Shown here piece by piece: positions 25,111-38,500 of a stretch of DNA of 64,000 bases. The DNA lies in the NCBI RefSeq assembly GCF_000764305.2, contig NW_025944679.1, positions 62,001 through 126,000 on the forward strand. The letters run 5' to 3'. A program made the position numbers and the translations under genes. Position 1 is the first letter of the stretch. Every line of letters starts with the position of its first letter. Origin of the DNA: Hyalella azteca. Lineage: Eukaryota; Arthropoda; Malacostraca; Amphipoda; Hyalellidae. The notes below the pieces were generated by a model, which made no database searches, was not told where the DNA came from, and saw only the letters and a program-made list of their open reading frames with translations.

Positions 25111-28100
25111 CTCGAACGTTTAATTTTTGTAAGAGCATGTTACTAGTAGCATGAGAACGCTTTGGTAATCATATTGTATTTTAGATATGTCATCATCATC
25201 TTCATGATCATTTCTCAATCACCGCAGTTTTCACTCAAACCCCACCACGTATTCCCTAGTCTAGTTGAGCTCGCGGGCGCTCGCTTTTTTTAAAATGTAT
25301 GTTCACATCTTGTATTTGAACTGCTTTCAACTTCAGTCGTCCTAACTTCAGCCTTTAAAGTTTAGATTTTCAATTTACGTTACACTCGAAATTACTGAAC
25401 ACTCGAAGCAAACAAAATTATTATAATTGAGCTGTGAAAATTTCTTTTATGTCTATGCTCTTTCCAATAACTGTGTTCGAGTTGTATAAATTATTTTGGG
25501 CCAAATTATTATCGAAATTTAACGTATTTTGCTGCCTAACTCGTCCATTTATTATGTGATGATGAGTCGCTAAGACATTGAAACCGAGCCTATCAATATC
25601 GAACTGTCTAGGAGTTTTTATTGACATTGTATCTATTTTAAGCGTTACTTACTTGATAAATAGTCTGTACCTACCTATAAAATAGATTGTTACTGTGCGC
25701 AATGTCCTTCATGGCAGGAGATTTTTTAGATTCTGAGTTTTAAATATAGCAAAAGTTCAAAATGTTTGTCGGGCACAAACAGAGAACTTTCTCAATTCGA
25801 GCTGTCATTTTAAATAATTTAATCGTTTCGAGGCATTGTAGATTTTTAGAATGATGCATTATAGTGTCCCGGGTTTGTTTTCAAATTATTCGCTTGTTGC
25901 GTATGTTGTTACTGAAAGCAAACTTTTCATCATCTAGCATATGGTTTGTTTCGTTACCTTGAGGTCTGCGGAAATGCTAATTTTATCATAACTTGAATAA
26001 AAATAATGGCATAGGGTTTGTTCTAACACTAATACGGATTATTCTAATCATTAATGGAAGGTACCCACCTTTAACGAACATTGTCTGGGCTACAAAATAT
26101 ATTATTCTAACGATGCTGTTCGTCTATTACGTATGATTTCTTTCTACACAAGTTGATCGATTATTAGCAGGGAAACATCTACTGTGCCTTTTGTCGTGCC
26201 TGTAAATGTTAGTTAGAATTGTCATTGCAAACGTTAATAGTAGCAGGCGATTGGAATGAAAATGATAGATTTGTAAGTGATATATTTGTGCAAATTTTTT
26301 TGGTGAAGGTTATGTCAATAAATCTACTATGATTTAACACAAATATGCTTCCGTGTGTGCCTTATAACGCGTTCGCGACAAGTGAAGGTGACGGTGATCA
26401 ACTTTTGCCAATAACTATGCCTGTTCATGTTTACTCTAGATTTATTATTGCCAGGAAAAACTCCAAGGGACTTTTGACGTATCTTCTGCATCGATGTGAT
26501 ACGTGTAGCTTCGTAAGCGATACATTACCTAGCATTGCATTTCAGTACAAAACTTATCTTGTTAGTCCTTTTGTTGTGGTCAGTGGCGACCGCCGATTTC
26601 AAGCTTCGACAAAACTCTTGGACGTAGAACTCGATGAGCTGTTGATGCGTAAACTTGCATGGAAATTGAGCTTCTTTACTGGTTATGAATATTGTAGTTT
26701 TTAGTATTTTGTAGTCAGCCCATCTATCTGACCCTGGATTGTAAGAAAATTCACGTAATATTTATGACTTGAAATTGCGCATGTGGCGCATGTTCGGTTG
26801 TAAATTAAATCTTCTTAAAAATCATTCCCGATTAACACTATACTTGCGATCAGACACCATCTCCAATGTTGTGTTGGATTATGTATGCCAGAGAAACTGA
26901 ATTCTTTACATTTATTAATACCGCAAGGCCGTTCTGGCGATACTCAAGAAACTAATTTTTAGGGATATCAGCGAAGTGTGCTCAAATGATAACGGATGAC
27001 GCAGAAAGAAAGAATTTCTGAACTTCGAGGTGCGAAAGTCGCACATTTTGTTTCTTCCTGGAATTTCCACGAAGTTCCCATCTAAAGACGTGTATGTAAA
27101 TACAGTGTAACATGAATCATACCCCTAGCACTGCTTTGTCACTGCCTGTAATTTTTGTACAGCCTCAGAGTAGATACTATTTTCTCTTGATGCATTTTAC
27201 CTGCAAGGCAAGAGGACTCGATTTTTTTGCAAGATGCTGCTGGTGCTTTTTGGTATTACTTGTTAGCTTCTCACATGTTGGGTTATGAAAATCTTCAAAT
27301 CGGATAGAACTTTAGGAGAGTTTTTCGTAACGTTTTTCAGTTATAAATATTTTAGTATTTTAGGAAAAGCAAACCATGACTTCAGCGTTGAAATGATGCT
27401 TCCCATTTTTAGAGTTCAGTACTGTCATTGTAGTTATGCAAGATTAGTAAACTCGGATCAAACTTCTAATAAATAACTGGGTAATGCGTCATAAGAAGTA
27501 TATTAGTCTTAGAACGTTGAAGACTTGCATTAAATTTCTTCTTTCCTGCCTTCCGTAATGTTCAAATATTTTTTCAAATAATCCTCAATGAGGGTCGGTA
27601 TTAAAATAGTGAACGTTCTATTGAATTTATGTTCTTTGATCTCCATTATTGTGTCATGATTATTATATCCGTGCTGCCAAATGCGTGCCAGTCAGAAACG
27701 TAGTGTTTCGCGTGTCTTCCCTCAGGCTTGCCGCTGGGAGTGCATTTATCCTCAGGGCTTGGTTGATCGCAAATTTGTACATTTGCCAGAGTGGTTCAGC
27801 AGTGAACTTTTTAAGTATGCATCATGCGTGATTAATTTATTTGAATTAACGCGCTTTTTGGAGGTCCAAAAAGGCTTTCTCCCATAACTTCACAGCGTTA
27901 ACGAGCTCATTTTGTAGTTTTGTCGCAAGTGCCAGTCGATTTTATTTTTTGCATTCTTTTCCACTGATTTTGTCACGACTCTTCCCATTTTAGCGCAGTT
28001 CAAAAACGCGAAAGTCCGTTTGGTTATACTGAAACTTCTTCACAACGGAACGCTCGCATATATGAAAGTGCGTCGGGGATAAATTTTTGAAGATTAAGAT

Positions 28101-29570
28101 ATTTTTTCTCCTTTTTTACATTTTTTGCTTTATGATAAATAACGCTTGAAGACAACTGCAGTTTCATAAGTTAGAATGTTACGTTAAAAATAGAAAAACA
28201 AGGCATTATTGTACATATGATTTTGTGAATACTTCAGGATTATTTTGTTGTTAGCCACGTCGTCGACTATCGATAGCATTAGCAGCACTTCTGATGAATG
28301 CGAGTCTCCTGTGAGACCTTAATTTAGAGGTAGCCAAGTTCCGATCTTCTCACTCCCCCATAGTTCTTGTAAATAGATATATTTTATTGCCGTCATATAG
28401 GTAATGAAGAGAAGCGTGTGACTCATGCTCATGTCTGGGGACAACTTTGGCACGCACTCCCGAAATATTGGCATACGTTTGAGCTCCGCTTAACTTTGAA
28501 TTTTCTTACTAATCCATAACGTGGAAGTATTTACTTCTTCGAAGAATAGGAACGTGCACCATAAAATGTCTTATGAACCACCACCTACTGTGTGGGACCG
28601 TGTCCTGAATTTGGCTTGAGTTGCTCAAAGTATCATTTCAACTCGCCACCCCCAGTCTGGTATTCAAAATCGTATGTATCGAATAACCATTTTTAGCCTC
28701 GGAACTTGACGTTTTTAAATCGTTCTCATCTGTTAACGTGTTTCTATTAAACGTAACTAAATTTGCTGAAGACAAATTTCATCTTCGTGCAAATGAATTT
28801 CGCTGTGGCTTATTTATTTATTCCACATTTTTCGTAAATTTAAATTAATATATACTCTTTACCGTGCTTTTGTCGGGAGGTGTGAAAATTATATTTTCTG
28901 GGTGACAATGTTGTGTAGGTCGTTCTCCATGGTGAACTTTTCGAAGTGGCTCAAATATTGTACTGTGTATGGTCTTCTATTGTGATACATTGAGTGCCAT
29001 TGTCAATAAAATGGACCAACTGTAACAGCTTTTTTAATTTACATGCTTTGATTAATCGTTTCTTTGCGATGCCAAGGTGCAGTTTATACTATCGAAAGCG
29101 GTGTTTCCAAGTAAATGAATCCGAAGAAGCCGACCGTATTTGCCTAGCTGCGTGAAAACACGTACAACATAGTTTGCATTAGTGTTAGCCACTTGAGCTT
29201 ATTAAGAAGCAGTAGGATAAGAACATTAATCATTCAGACAGTTGCTGTCAAGCATTTAATTTTTAAAGTGAAATCCTGGTGAAGCCCTGGTTGTACTGCC
29301 ATCTCTCAGTTACCATCTCGCAATTGCTTAGCAAGACTGGCTAATCCAACGTTTAATTCATATAAAAACTCGCACGGACCCTCAATTCCGTCATACCACT
29401 TTCATGCTGCGCTCCTTATTGATTCATGAAACTAACTCTATTGCCTCTTATTCAGAAATTTAGCTCTCCCAGCAAGCTATTCTACGACTTGAACATAACA
29501 CATGTTTCTAACACCAAAAACTTTGTGCGCAAAACTTCCTAATTTGTGCAGACATTAATTTGCGCACACA
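25111..29570. other. 3' UTR and intergenic region between ELK-like and CNTD1 genes
   Basis: The genes are convergent, so this stretch should hold both 3' ends. An AATAAA at 25996-26001 is a plausible polyadenylation signal for the ETS gene. The longest open frame (26345-26704, 119 codons, +) has no recognised domain and lies where 3' UTR or intergenic DNA is expected. I cannot support it as a gene. Confidence 0.55.
25996..26001 (+). promoter_or_regulatory. Candidate polyadenylation signal, ELK-like gene
   Basis: AATAAA about 890 bp downstream of the second (TAG) stop at 25108. Other AATAAA hexamers occur further downstream (near 26318 and 29006), so usage is not certain. Confidence 0.35.
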
Positions 29571-32500
29571 TTACTGTCTTTTTTCAATCAGAGTTGAGAT
29601 AATGACGTCGCTGAAGGTGCGTATGTCTGCGTGCAGCAGCTGAGCGCCCGTGGCCAGCAGCGGGCCGACAACGGTTGTGTAGGCGTCGCCGCCGTGGATC
29701 TGGAAGGCCGAGAACAGCAAACTTGCGCACAGCAACAGCCGATCGTCCTCTACGCTGCCGTACGCGCGCCTGGAAATAATCAAACTGGATAACAGTTGAA
29801 AGTTAACATGCAATCGAAAATGACTAAATTACTATGTACACGGGAGAAATTAGACATCTCGCAAGCATACGGCATACGAGACCGCGTCTAAAGAGTGTCG
29901 AGGATTCATCAAAGTTTCTACTGAGAGAGTATATTAGGTAGTCAGGTAGAGATACCACATCAAATTCCTGATGATGCTACCTTGCCTTAATAAAGATGGT
30001 AAATTTAAGTTGAAGTGAGCATGGTGAAATAAGGAACCAACAGGGAAATAATGTGGTGGGAACTTGTTTACACAATGACACTTCGTTAAAAATGCGAATT
30101 TCACTCGCGTTATACGGCTTCAGAATCGCAGGCTCGAAGTGCTTCACTGTGCCTCTCCATGGCATATGGAGGTAAATCAAAAGCACTTCAGCGAATGTCA
30201 TAATAAACGGGACCACTTAAGGAAACCTCATTTTATGCGTCCGTGTCAAATTTAAGACACTCTCGACTGAGCGCGAGAAGTGCCGCGCTCACAGGGACAA
30301 TGGCTCTCATGATCAGAGCAAATCGGTCAATGTTGCTGTGACAGTGACATATGTCGAGGCCGACAGTCCTGCAGGCTGGCTACAATGTCAGCCCATACAT
30401 ATTATTCCGCGTTGAGGTTTATAGTAACTATATATGACGAGCCCAATCTTTTGCGCATCGTATAAATCAAAAGTTCAATGAAGTTTTCGATTATGCAGAT
30501 TGTTTCTGTCACCCATGCCGTTTCTTGCAATAATTCATGCAGTCATTAAATCGGAATATTACTTTGCACACTTGAAGCATACATTGCCAATTTTTAACTT
30601 CGTCTCGAATAGAATTTTAAAAGCTTTCTAACTCCATTTGTAAAATAAAGTTAAAGTACACAATAAAAGCGCTAGACGATGCCCGGCGCCGGCATCGGCG
30701 CCCCTCCATAGCTTAAAGACGTCCAATCGTTGGCGTGTGTTTTGTGAGAGGGGACGCTTGCTAAGGAGGATGTGGGCATCTCATCCTCAACAACTGGTCA
30801 CTAAAGTTCCTTTTGTTGGATGCTTAAGGAGCGATGGACCTCAGCCTCATGCCATCTCCAAACTCACACAATTGATATCGATGCTCGAACAAGCACGGCA
30901 TTCAACTGCCAGTCTATTGCCACATCCTCTGCGAGAATGACATCAGAAAAATGCTTTTATATCTGACTTGATAGCCTGAGTAAGACGCTCGATGGATGCG
31001 ACAGTTAATAAAAATATTCCAAAAAAATGAAATTAAAATAAGAGAAATTATCGTGTAATTGAGTGTAGTCTAAATTCAAAGTTTTTTTTGCTCAAAACAT
31101 TGCCTCTGCTATCCAGTTTATGTTTAACTTTTTGCCATCGCTGCAGCTTTATGTTTGTAATAGTAGTCATATTTGTCGCGATGCTAATTAGTGCCTTATT
31201 TGTCACCTAGTTAGAGTTTCGCCTGAATAATATTTCCTTGACCGCCCCTGCTCTCACATTTGTAAACGCTGAATAAGTTTGACATTAAATCTACTGCATC
31301 TCCTGATAACCGTGGTCGGTCCATAAATCTGGAGTTAAGCCTGAAGAACAATCTATTGACACTTATTGCATGGTTTAACTTATGAACCTTTATATTAAAT
31401 TATTCAAAACAAGCAGCTAGTTCTGCACAATAATCTTTAATTTGTGATGTGAACCCGGAATAAATCTTTCCTGGTTTCAACATACAGCCTTACCTGAATT
31501 TCGGTGCTAATTCCGTCTTTCCGGTAATCTTGTAGAGCAATGCAGCATACAGTTCAGATCTGTACAAGTAAGACGCGTCTAGGAGCGTTAAGGCCGACTC
31601 GTGTACATCACTCATGTCTTCTTCAATGAGACGAGCCAAATTTGGTTCAATGTGTACTTTATCGCTCAGATTTCCAGCGCCATGCGGATGATCTTCATTT
31701 CGAAACTTATCCGATGGAACAGGCGAGTCATCAAGTATTTCAGGGGCGTTTTTCGACGGAGATTGTTGTTTCTTCGACGTATTTTCGTCCGGTTTGGAAT
31801 GGCTAGAGGTTTTAGGCGAGTTTGTCTTATTCTTTAGTTTCTTGATTAGATTCTTATTTGATGTTTTAAACTCTCGGGAAAATTGCAGATCTTCTCTATT
31901 TCCTTCCCTGCGTTGGTCATCGCAGCGACGTTTCTTGGTACGCATTTCATGTTCGTCCCCGTCATGCGGACGTCGGCGCTGAGTCGTCGAGTTTTTTACT
32001 GTCGTATCGACATTGCCTTGCTTGGCAGATGACCGCCGCAGTCTGTACACGATGCACATCGCCAGTAGGTTGATGTACTCCAAATGTGAGCTCGGGAAAG
32101 AACACTGCCCACAATTTTGAATAATTGTATTCATCATTATCTGAAACTAGGGCAAAATTTGTCATTATTGCTGTTTCTTTTAAATAATTTCGTAATGCAA
32201 TTCCAAGTTAGCTGGAATTTTATGGACAATTACAGCATCGTTTAACACTACGAAGTAAACTTGCCACTACTGTGCTGGAATTAAGGCCTAATTATTGCTT
32301 AAATCGTAAATTAATTATGTTTAAAAATGAAAAAGACGAATGAAAATTTTATATTATTATCAATTAAATTCTTTTTGATATCATCAGTGTAGAACTCCAT
32401 ACTACAAATTTAAGCAACTCGTGTGCCAAAATTCACAAGGTAGACTATACACTTCCATCGGAACATCAACAAAATACGTCCATAGCTTGTAACGAAATTA

Positions 32501-35500
32501 ATCCTCACAAGTTAGATGCTTAATATCCACACGCACCCAAGAAAATTGTAGTCTAGGGGAGGGAAAGTCAAAATATCGACTGTTTCAATGTTATACATCG
32601 CATTCTGCCTTGCCAGAAGAGTTATAATTTATAAATTAAAGGTAAAGGTAAATTTATTCAAAGGTAAAGTGCAGCCGCTGAAAGACGTTCAGTCAGGCAT
32701 TGCTGAAATCAAGTCAAATTGACTGAAGGTAATAGCAACCTAAGCTTACACTCATTATCAAATGATCATAGTTTTTCACGTTCATTTTCAGTCGGGCGAT
32801 CTCAAATTCAATTGTGTGCTTCTAAACCTACTAACTGCGTTAGTTAAACGCATTTATTTTGCACTCGGTAGATACTTTAAAGAGCATGTCTGGCAAATAT
32901 TAGTAGCCACTCAGCTGCCCTGCAAGTGCTATCATCCTTCCAGTCACATGCTCTTATCAATGAAAACTCTTGACTTCGGCCCTGAACGCCTCTTAATCAA
33001 TCAGACTCTCCATGCAACTGGAGTAGCTGCACTTGTTAAAACAACTTTTATTCAGTCGATTATTTGTATCGAACATGAAAGCACTGTATTGAAACTGTTC
33101 AATGAAAACTCTTGACTTCGGCCCTGTACACCTCTTAATCAATCAGACTCTCCATGCAACTGGAGTAGCTGCACTTGTTAAAACAACTTTTATTCAGTCG
33201 ATTATTAGTATTGAACACGAAAGCACTGTATATAAACTGTCCTTACTCGGTGTCCAAGCGTTTCGAGAACCCTGGTCTCGGAGCGCAGGATCGCTCGGTT
33301 GGAGTAGTCGAGCTTGAGACAGCGCAGCGCGGCCCGCAGCTTGGCGATGCTGAGGATCTGATGGTGGGAATAGCGACATATTCACTACTAGTTTACTGAG
33401 TAGCTTGAGCCTGTCAACAACTTCCTCGGTCCAGGTAATAACCAGAATACAAAACGTAGGAGCAGAAATATGTATTAAACTTCAAAATCTTCACTCACGA
33501 ATTAAACTTCACTCACCTTAGAGTTTGAGTCAATTTTGGAGATGAGCTGAAGACACGAGAGCAGCCTAAGCGGAGTCTGTTCTGCGAGCCTCTCAATGAC
33601 TTTCTTCAGAAGCACCTGCTTCTGATGCCGCTGTTGTTCCTCTTCTGAAGGTTAATAATCTTTTGAGAATACTTGCCATCATCAATTCAATTCATCTTCA
33701 TCGCCCCCTCACCGAGCGCATGTAGAATGGAATATTTTCGCGCATTACATCCAGTGGCGGAAACAACTATACGACCAACCGTTTTTTTTCTGAATATTTT
33801 TTCTTGCATGAAAAATTCCTGGAATTTAATTATGAGAGGTTAAATTACGTTTAAAAACGATTCCAACGCTATATGAAATAAATAATTCTTTCAAAATATA
33901 TGAGGAAGAAATGATGAAAATTAAAAAAATCTCGGTGGAAATAGTTATAAGACCATGATATATTTCTCCGTTTTTGGATCCCATACACTCGTTTTAATAG
34001 GCAATCTTACCTCCTTTCGCCTTAATTACCTCAATGCATCTTCTCCCCATGCGATTTACCAAATAATCCAGTGCCTTTTGAGGAACTTTATCCCAGGAAC
34101 GAAGGTTAGCGGTGCTCAGGTCGCTCACAGATTGGAACTGGCGCTCATTTTGGTAAATATCTCTCGTCACGATGCCGCATAGGTTTTCAATGGGGTTGAG
34201 GTCAACACTACAAGCGCTGGCCACGGCAACAGGTTAATATTCTGCTCTTGGAACCACTTGTTTGCTGACTTCGAGGTGTGAATCGAAGCATTGTCTTGCT
34301 GGAAAACATATGATCTCTCGTGTTTCTCATCGGCAAAAGGGAGAAGAGGGTGAAATAGCGTGTGCTGGTATGCCTCGGAATCTTGTCCCCCTCGTAAAAT
34401 AGTTGGAGTTGATTTTCCCTTTCGGCTGAACGCCCCCAAATCATGACCGAACCAACACCAGATTGCCGCTTGGAAAAAATTCAGGTTCATGGTTCAGGTG
34501 ATGCCAATAGCATTGCCACCCATCTGGACCATCAGATTAAGCCTTTTTTCATCACTGAAGATAATCTCTCACCGATAAGCACATTCTTTCAGCTAGTTTT
34601 AGTAGGTTGATAACGTGTTTTTGTTTAAGCATAGGGGCATTTTTCCGCTTCATGTACTTCGAATCATGCAATATCTGACGGATGCATCGTGCTGTCACAT
34701 CAATTCCAGTGGCCAATTTTATAGAAGTAGAGGTAGCGCCAGCTTTAGAAGCCTCTGAAAACAGTCGCCCAAGATACCTGTCGGTTAATTTTGTGATTGG
34801 TCCAGGGTACATTTTTGATCCGTAGCCGTCCATATTAGTAAAAATTGATTGTACAACGGTTTTTGAGCGTTTTATTTCCTTTGTGATGTCCCCGTTGGCT
34901 TCTACCGCATTTTGCAAAAGCCAAAATCTGCGCCTTTTCGGCCACTGTGAGTCTTGTCCGCTTTGGCATCTTTTTTACTGAAATATTTATTACATCATAT
35001 CTTTTTTACTTAAAAAATATAAATGAGGATACTGAACTGCACCAGAAGTACCCTAAATGCATGGCGAAAATCAGGATATTCTTCATGTTGCTGTACTTTT
35101 TAACGAGAAAATATAATAGTAATAGAAAGATAGTAAAATGAAGAAAAACCATCATGGTCTTATAACCATTTTCACCTAGGTTTTTTTGAATTTCATCATT
35201 TCTTCTCATATATTTTGAAAAATTATTTGTTTCTTATAGCGTTGGAACCGTTTTCCAACGTATATTTAGCCTTGTATAATTGGAATCTAGTATTTTTTAA
35301 CGCAAGAAAAATATTCAGAAAAAACGGATGGTCGTTTAGCCATTTCTGCCACTGTATGTACAGTGCCGGAAATGGATATACGACCACCCAGTTCTCTCCA
35401 AATATTTTTTCTTGCATAAAAAAATATGGGATTCTAATTATACGAGGTTAAACAACGTTTAAAAACGTTTCCGAGGATATGCTAAAAAAATAATTTTGTC

Positions 35501-38500
35501 AAAATACATGTATATGAGAAGATATTATGAAAATTATAAAAACCTTGGTGGAAATGGTTATGACCAAGTTTGGCCCATATGACCATGACCATATGTTTTT
35601 CTCCATTTTGGTATCTTTATGTAATATTTTCACTTTAAAAAGCACAGCAATATAAAGAATATCTTGATTTTCGTCATTTAAGGCCTTTCTAGTGTACTTC
35701 TGGTGTAGTTCAGTGTCCTCACTTATATTTTTGAAGTGAAAATATGCCAAATAGGACACGACTCACTGAGGCCGAGAAGGCGCAGATTTTCGGCTTCGTG
35801 AAATGCAGTAGAAGCCAACGGGACATCGCAATGGGAATAAAACGCTCAAAGCCCATTGCACAAACATTTTTTGCTAATCCAGACGGCTACGGGTGAAAAA
35901 AGCACACTGGACCAACCCCAAAATTAACCGACAGGGATCTTAGGAGACTGTTTTCTGAGGCTTCTAAAACTTGCGCTACCTCTACCGCTATAAAATTGGC
36001 CACTGGAGTTGATGTGACAGCACGACACATCCGTTAGATATTGCATGACTCGAAGAAATTCAAATACATGAAGATGAAAAATGCCCTTGTGCTCCAACAA
36101 AAGCATATTATCAACCGACAAAAATTTGCTGAAAAAAATTTGTTATTGGTAAGGGACGGCACAAGATTATCTTCAGTGAAGTAAAAAGTTCAATCTTTAT
36201 GGTCCAGATAAATGGCAATGCTATTGGCACCGTGTACTGGACCGTGAGCCTGAATTTTTTTTCAAGCGGCAATCTTGTGGTGGTTCGGTCATGTTTTGGA
36301 GGGCGTTAGCCGAAAGGGAAAATCAACTCTAGCTATTTTACATGGGAGACAAGATTCCGTGGCTTACAAGCACACGCTGTTTTACCAGCTTCTCCCTTTT
36401 GCCGATGAGAAACATGAGGGATCATTTTCAACATGACAATGCTTCGATTCACCTCAAAATCAGCAAACAAGTGGTTCCTAGAGCAGAATATTAACCTGTT
36501 GCCGTGACCGGCGCTTAGTCCTGACCTCAACCCCATTGAAAACTTATGCGGCATCATGGCGAGAGATGTTTACCAAAATGAGCGCCAGTTCCAATCTGTG
36601 AGTGACCTGAGCACGGCTATCCTTCGTTCTTGGGATAATATTTCTCAAAAGACACTGGGTAATATGGTTAATAGCGTGGGGAGAAGATGCATTGAGGCAA
36701 TTATGGCGAAAGGAGATGAGATTGCCTATTAAAACGAGTGTATGTGATCCACAAACGGAAAAAACATATCTTGGTCCATTTCCACCTAGGTTTTTCTGAT
36801 TTTCAACATTTCTACTCATATATTTTGAGAAAATTATTTTTTTTTTCGCATAGCGTTGGAACCGTTTTTAAACGTAGTTTAACTACGTGTAATTAGAATC
36901 TCATATTTCTTGTGCAATAACAAATATTTGGAGAAAACTGGGTGGTCGTATAGCCATTTCCGGCACTGTATGATACCCAGAATTTTTGTTCATCTGAACA
37001 TGTCCAGCACTGAAGATAATGACTCGGTCTCGAAGTGAAACACGATAGTGCTTGACATGATTGTGATGCTGTTAATGATCATTTATTTTTATCAATAATA
37101 TCTTTCTATTAATTACTTCAACGATTATACCAGCAGTTTAAAATGCAGTTTATGACCCGAGACATCTTTTTAACAAATAAGAATAGAATATTTCTTCCTG
37201 AATAATATGTAACTTCCATACTGAAATATCAATACTTGACTCTCATTGACGCCAAAAATTATACTTATAACGGTATTAATGCAGCAAGCAGGCCATGCAA
37301 ATGTGGTAAACGCTTCCAAGCACAATCAGCAATCCCTCACTGAAGATGACCTCCCCAAATGTAATCGGCAATCAGCCAATCACACACTTAAGATTACCTC
37401 GTGAATGCCATCAGCAATCGCACGCCGAAAGTGACACTTGAAACAAGTTGGCTGGTATTTTCAGAATATTTATCTCTAGTAGTCAGGATATGAAAGGTCG
37501 ATGAGAACAGTGATTTTTCTTATTTTGGCGAAATAATTCATCTGTAGGATTATATGTAACGGACATCTGATGATTAAATGAGGTTTAAGTAGAAAGCATA
37601 AATTTGAGTTAATTTTCCCACGACAATGTTATCAGTTGAAAATTGCTTTTCAGACCAAGCATATATAAAGTATTGCAACATGTTATTCCTCCATTAATAA
37701 ATAAAGTACGTTTAATATTACATGTTTTCAAAACTTAATTCAACTACCGTTGGTCCTTTCGACAATAATAATTAATCAAAGGATGACTAATTGTTCCTGT
37801 TTCAGCCAAATGTCTATAATTCATATACTTACATAATTCATACATAATTATAATTTTCCTCGTGAATTTTTGGCCTGAATCTGGTCAAAGCCCTCGTGAT
37901 GATTTGCAATATCGCTATCCCCGAATCATAAGCACTTAGGTTATCTATGATTGGGGCCCATGGACTCTTAAGAAGCAATGAGGATAAAATATTTTTAATG
38001 CTCGGCATAAACGCCATTAGCACAGATAATCAATGTTTCGAAACCCAATTAGAAAAGAAAACTATTACAGCTATTGTGATCAAAAAATGTTGGATGTTAT
38101 ATTACGGGGCCATCACCGACAAAATGAGCCGAATTCAACAAATTTAACGCGAGTCTCTTTCACGATAGTAGGCGAGCGGCAGGGAAATTGATTAATTACA
38201 TTTAATCCTTCGTGAAATAATAGCTTTTAAGAATAACTGCAGACGACTACCGATAATGTTCAATGTTACCAACCTTTTCTGCTGAGGCTTCTCTTCCGCG
38301 TCGATGTCTTGCCTTTCGAGGAAGATTTGGTTTTTATATCAGATGATTGATGTCCTGCGTTCTCTTCCACGTACTCAGTCATGACTTCGATGTGCTTAAC
38401 TATGAACCTGCACCGTGCATAAATAAAATAGGTCCATTCATTGTACTAAGAGTTAAAATATTAATGTTATGAAGTATTCAGGCGATACATGTCGAACTGA

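Noticed and set aside
26345..26704. 119-codon open frame in the ELK-like downstream region
   Set aside because: No recognised domain, no splice partners, and located where 3' UTR or intergenic DNA is expected. Length alone is not enough.
32762..33317. Open frames of 71-117 codons on the plus strand with a shared peptide
   Set aside because: The shared peptide comes from the 142-bp tandem duplication inside a CNTD1 intron, antisense to the gene.
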